This document shows, in pieces, positions 60,905 through 61,258 of a stretch of 61,258 nt of DNA. Source of the DNA: Pelomonas aquatica (GTDB taxonomy: Bacteria; Pseudomonadota; Gammaproteobacteria; Burkholderiales; Burkholderiaceae_C); assembly GCF_026712205.1 (NCBI RefSeq), contig NZ_JAPPUW010000025.1, positions 1 to 61,258 on the forward strand, written 5' to 3'. The notes under the pieces are model-generated. The model did no database searches, was not told where the DNA came from, and worked only from the letters and a program-made list of their open reading frames with translations. Each line of letters starts with the position of its first letter. Positions within the stretch are counted from its first letter, which is position 1. Made by a program: the position numbers and the translations under genes.

Positions 60905-61103
60905 GCGCGTCCCGCGCCCTCGGGAAGGGGGTGGCCTATGCCTGACCGATATCGCGCCTCTGCGGCCGTTCTGGTGGCTCGCCGATGGTCTTGGCTGACT
61001 CGCTGGGCACTCGCGGAGCGGGTCTACCCCCTGCCCTGGCCTCGTCGCTTCGCCCTGGTCCTGGCTGTCCGTTGCATCACCGTTGACCTCGTTAGGTCGG
61101 ACC

Positions 61104-61136
61104 TGTGGATAACGGTCAAAATGTGCCTGTGGAAAA
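61104..61136. promoter_or_regulatory. DnaA-box-like sites before the repeat
   Basis: TGTGGATAA (61104-61112) is a perfect DnaA box in reverse orientation, and TGTGGAAAA (61128-61136) is a near match. They lie immediately before the second copy of the 120 bp repeat. A replication role for the terminal unit is possible. Confidence 0.45.
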
Positions 61137-61138
61137 CT

Positions 61139-61258
61139 TGCACATTGTCGCCAATGGATGGCGGCGACGAAGGGGGCCATTCTCTATGAGCCTGACCTTC
61201 TCCAGCATCAACACGATTCCCCGGAACCTGCCAGTTTGGCATTTGATCCTGGGCGATC
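61139..61258. repeat. 120 bp direct repeat, second copy, at window end
   Basis: Exact copy of 59841-59960 that ends with the window. It contains the first 71 bases of the HTH gene again, with the ATG at 61186, so a second unit seems to begin here. Confidence 0.95.

Noticed and set aside
60298-60945. Frame starting at an ATG that overlaps the HTH gene stop
   Set aside because: The ATGA overlap is tempting, but the product is low-complexity Arg/Ala/Gly and then runs out of frame through the RHH gene.
60938-61189. 83-codon frame at the window end
   Set aside because: Spans DnaA-box-like DNA and the repeat; product is Arg/Trp-rich without a recognisable fold.

Overview
The window looks like accessory DNA from a high-GC betaproteobacterium, most likely Burkholderiales. 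The evidence is the codon use, the BPSL0761-type small protein, the Burkholderiales-style ars, mer and czc gene sets, and the IS5, IS21 and Tn3 families present. No rRNA, tRNA or housekeeping gene was seen, so it is either part of a plasmid or a genomic island. Its 3' edge repeats an internal 120 bp exactly, as expected at the end of an assembled contig or at the start of a second tandem copy.

Region 1 (0.16-4.0 kb) is an arsenic operon: two ArsR repressors, ArsI (C-As lyase), two thiol-type arsenate reductases, an aquaporin-like channel and ArsH. No ArsB or Acr3 pump is present. Region 2 (4.2-17.4 kb) is the most unusual part. Between two further ArsR genes lies one co-directional set: a diiron protein of the aldehyde-deformylating oxygenase (ADO) fold with all six iron ligands, an ArsP-like permease, an ArsD-like protein, a thioester/acyl reductase of the short-chain dehydrogenase type, a polar amino acid ABC transporter, an OsmC protein, a LolCDE-like ABC exporter, a LolA-like periplasmic protein and an outer-membrane barrel. 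I infer an arsenic-controlled pathway that makes or moves a lipophilic or thiol-linked product across the envelope.

Region 3 (17.5-30.6 kb) is a metal-resistance block: merR/merT/merP with a GDCCVxC protein but no merA, then cadR/cadA/pbrT-like genes and czcI-czcC-czcB-czcA. A truncated TnsB/TniA-like transposase follows.

Region 4 (31-50 kb) is a mosaic island. It holds two diverged copies of one module (about 32.7-36.9 kb and 45.2-49.8 kb). Each has an XRE regulator divergent from a conserved unknown gene, then a RES toxin, an Xre/MbcA/ParS-type antitoxin and a third unknown gene. An IS5-family element splits one XRE gene, and an IS21-family element and a novel four-gene operon (DUF6624, thioredoxin, DCC thiol oxidoreductase, divergent SelO-like pseudokinase) lie between the copies.

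Region 5 (49.9-61.3 kb) carries a LysR gene, a tyrosine recombinase and a Tn3-family transposase. After them come the 3' end of a Wadjet-like SMC gene with an intact JetD-like nuclease, a HEPN/RES fusion protein, an LpxL-like acyltransferase, a cluster of AACGYTG motifs, and a dif-like junction leading into a unit of about 1.3 kb that begins to repeat at the window end.
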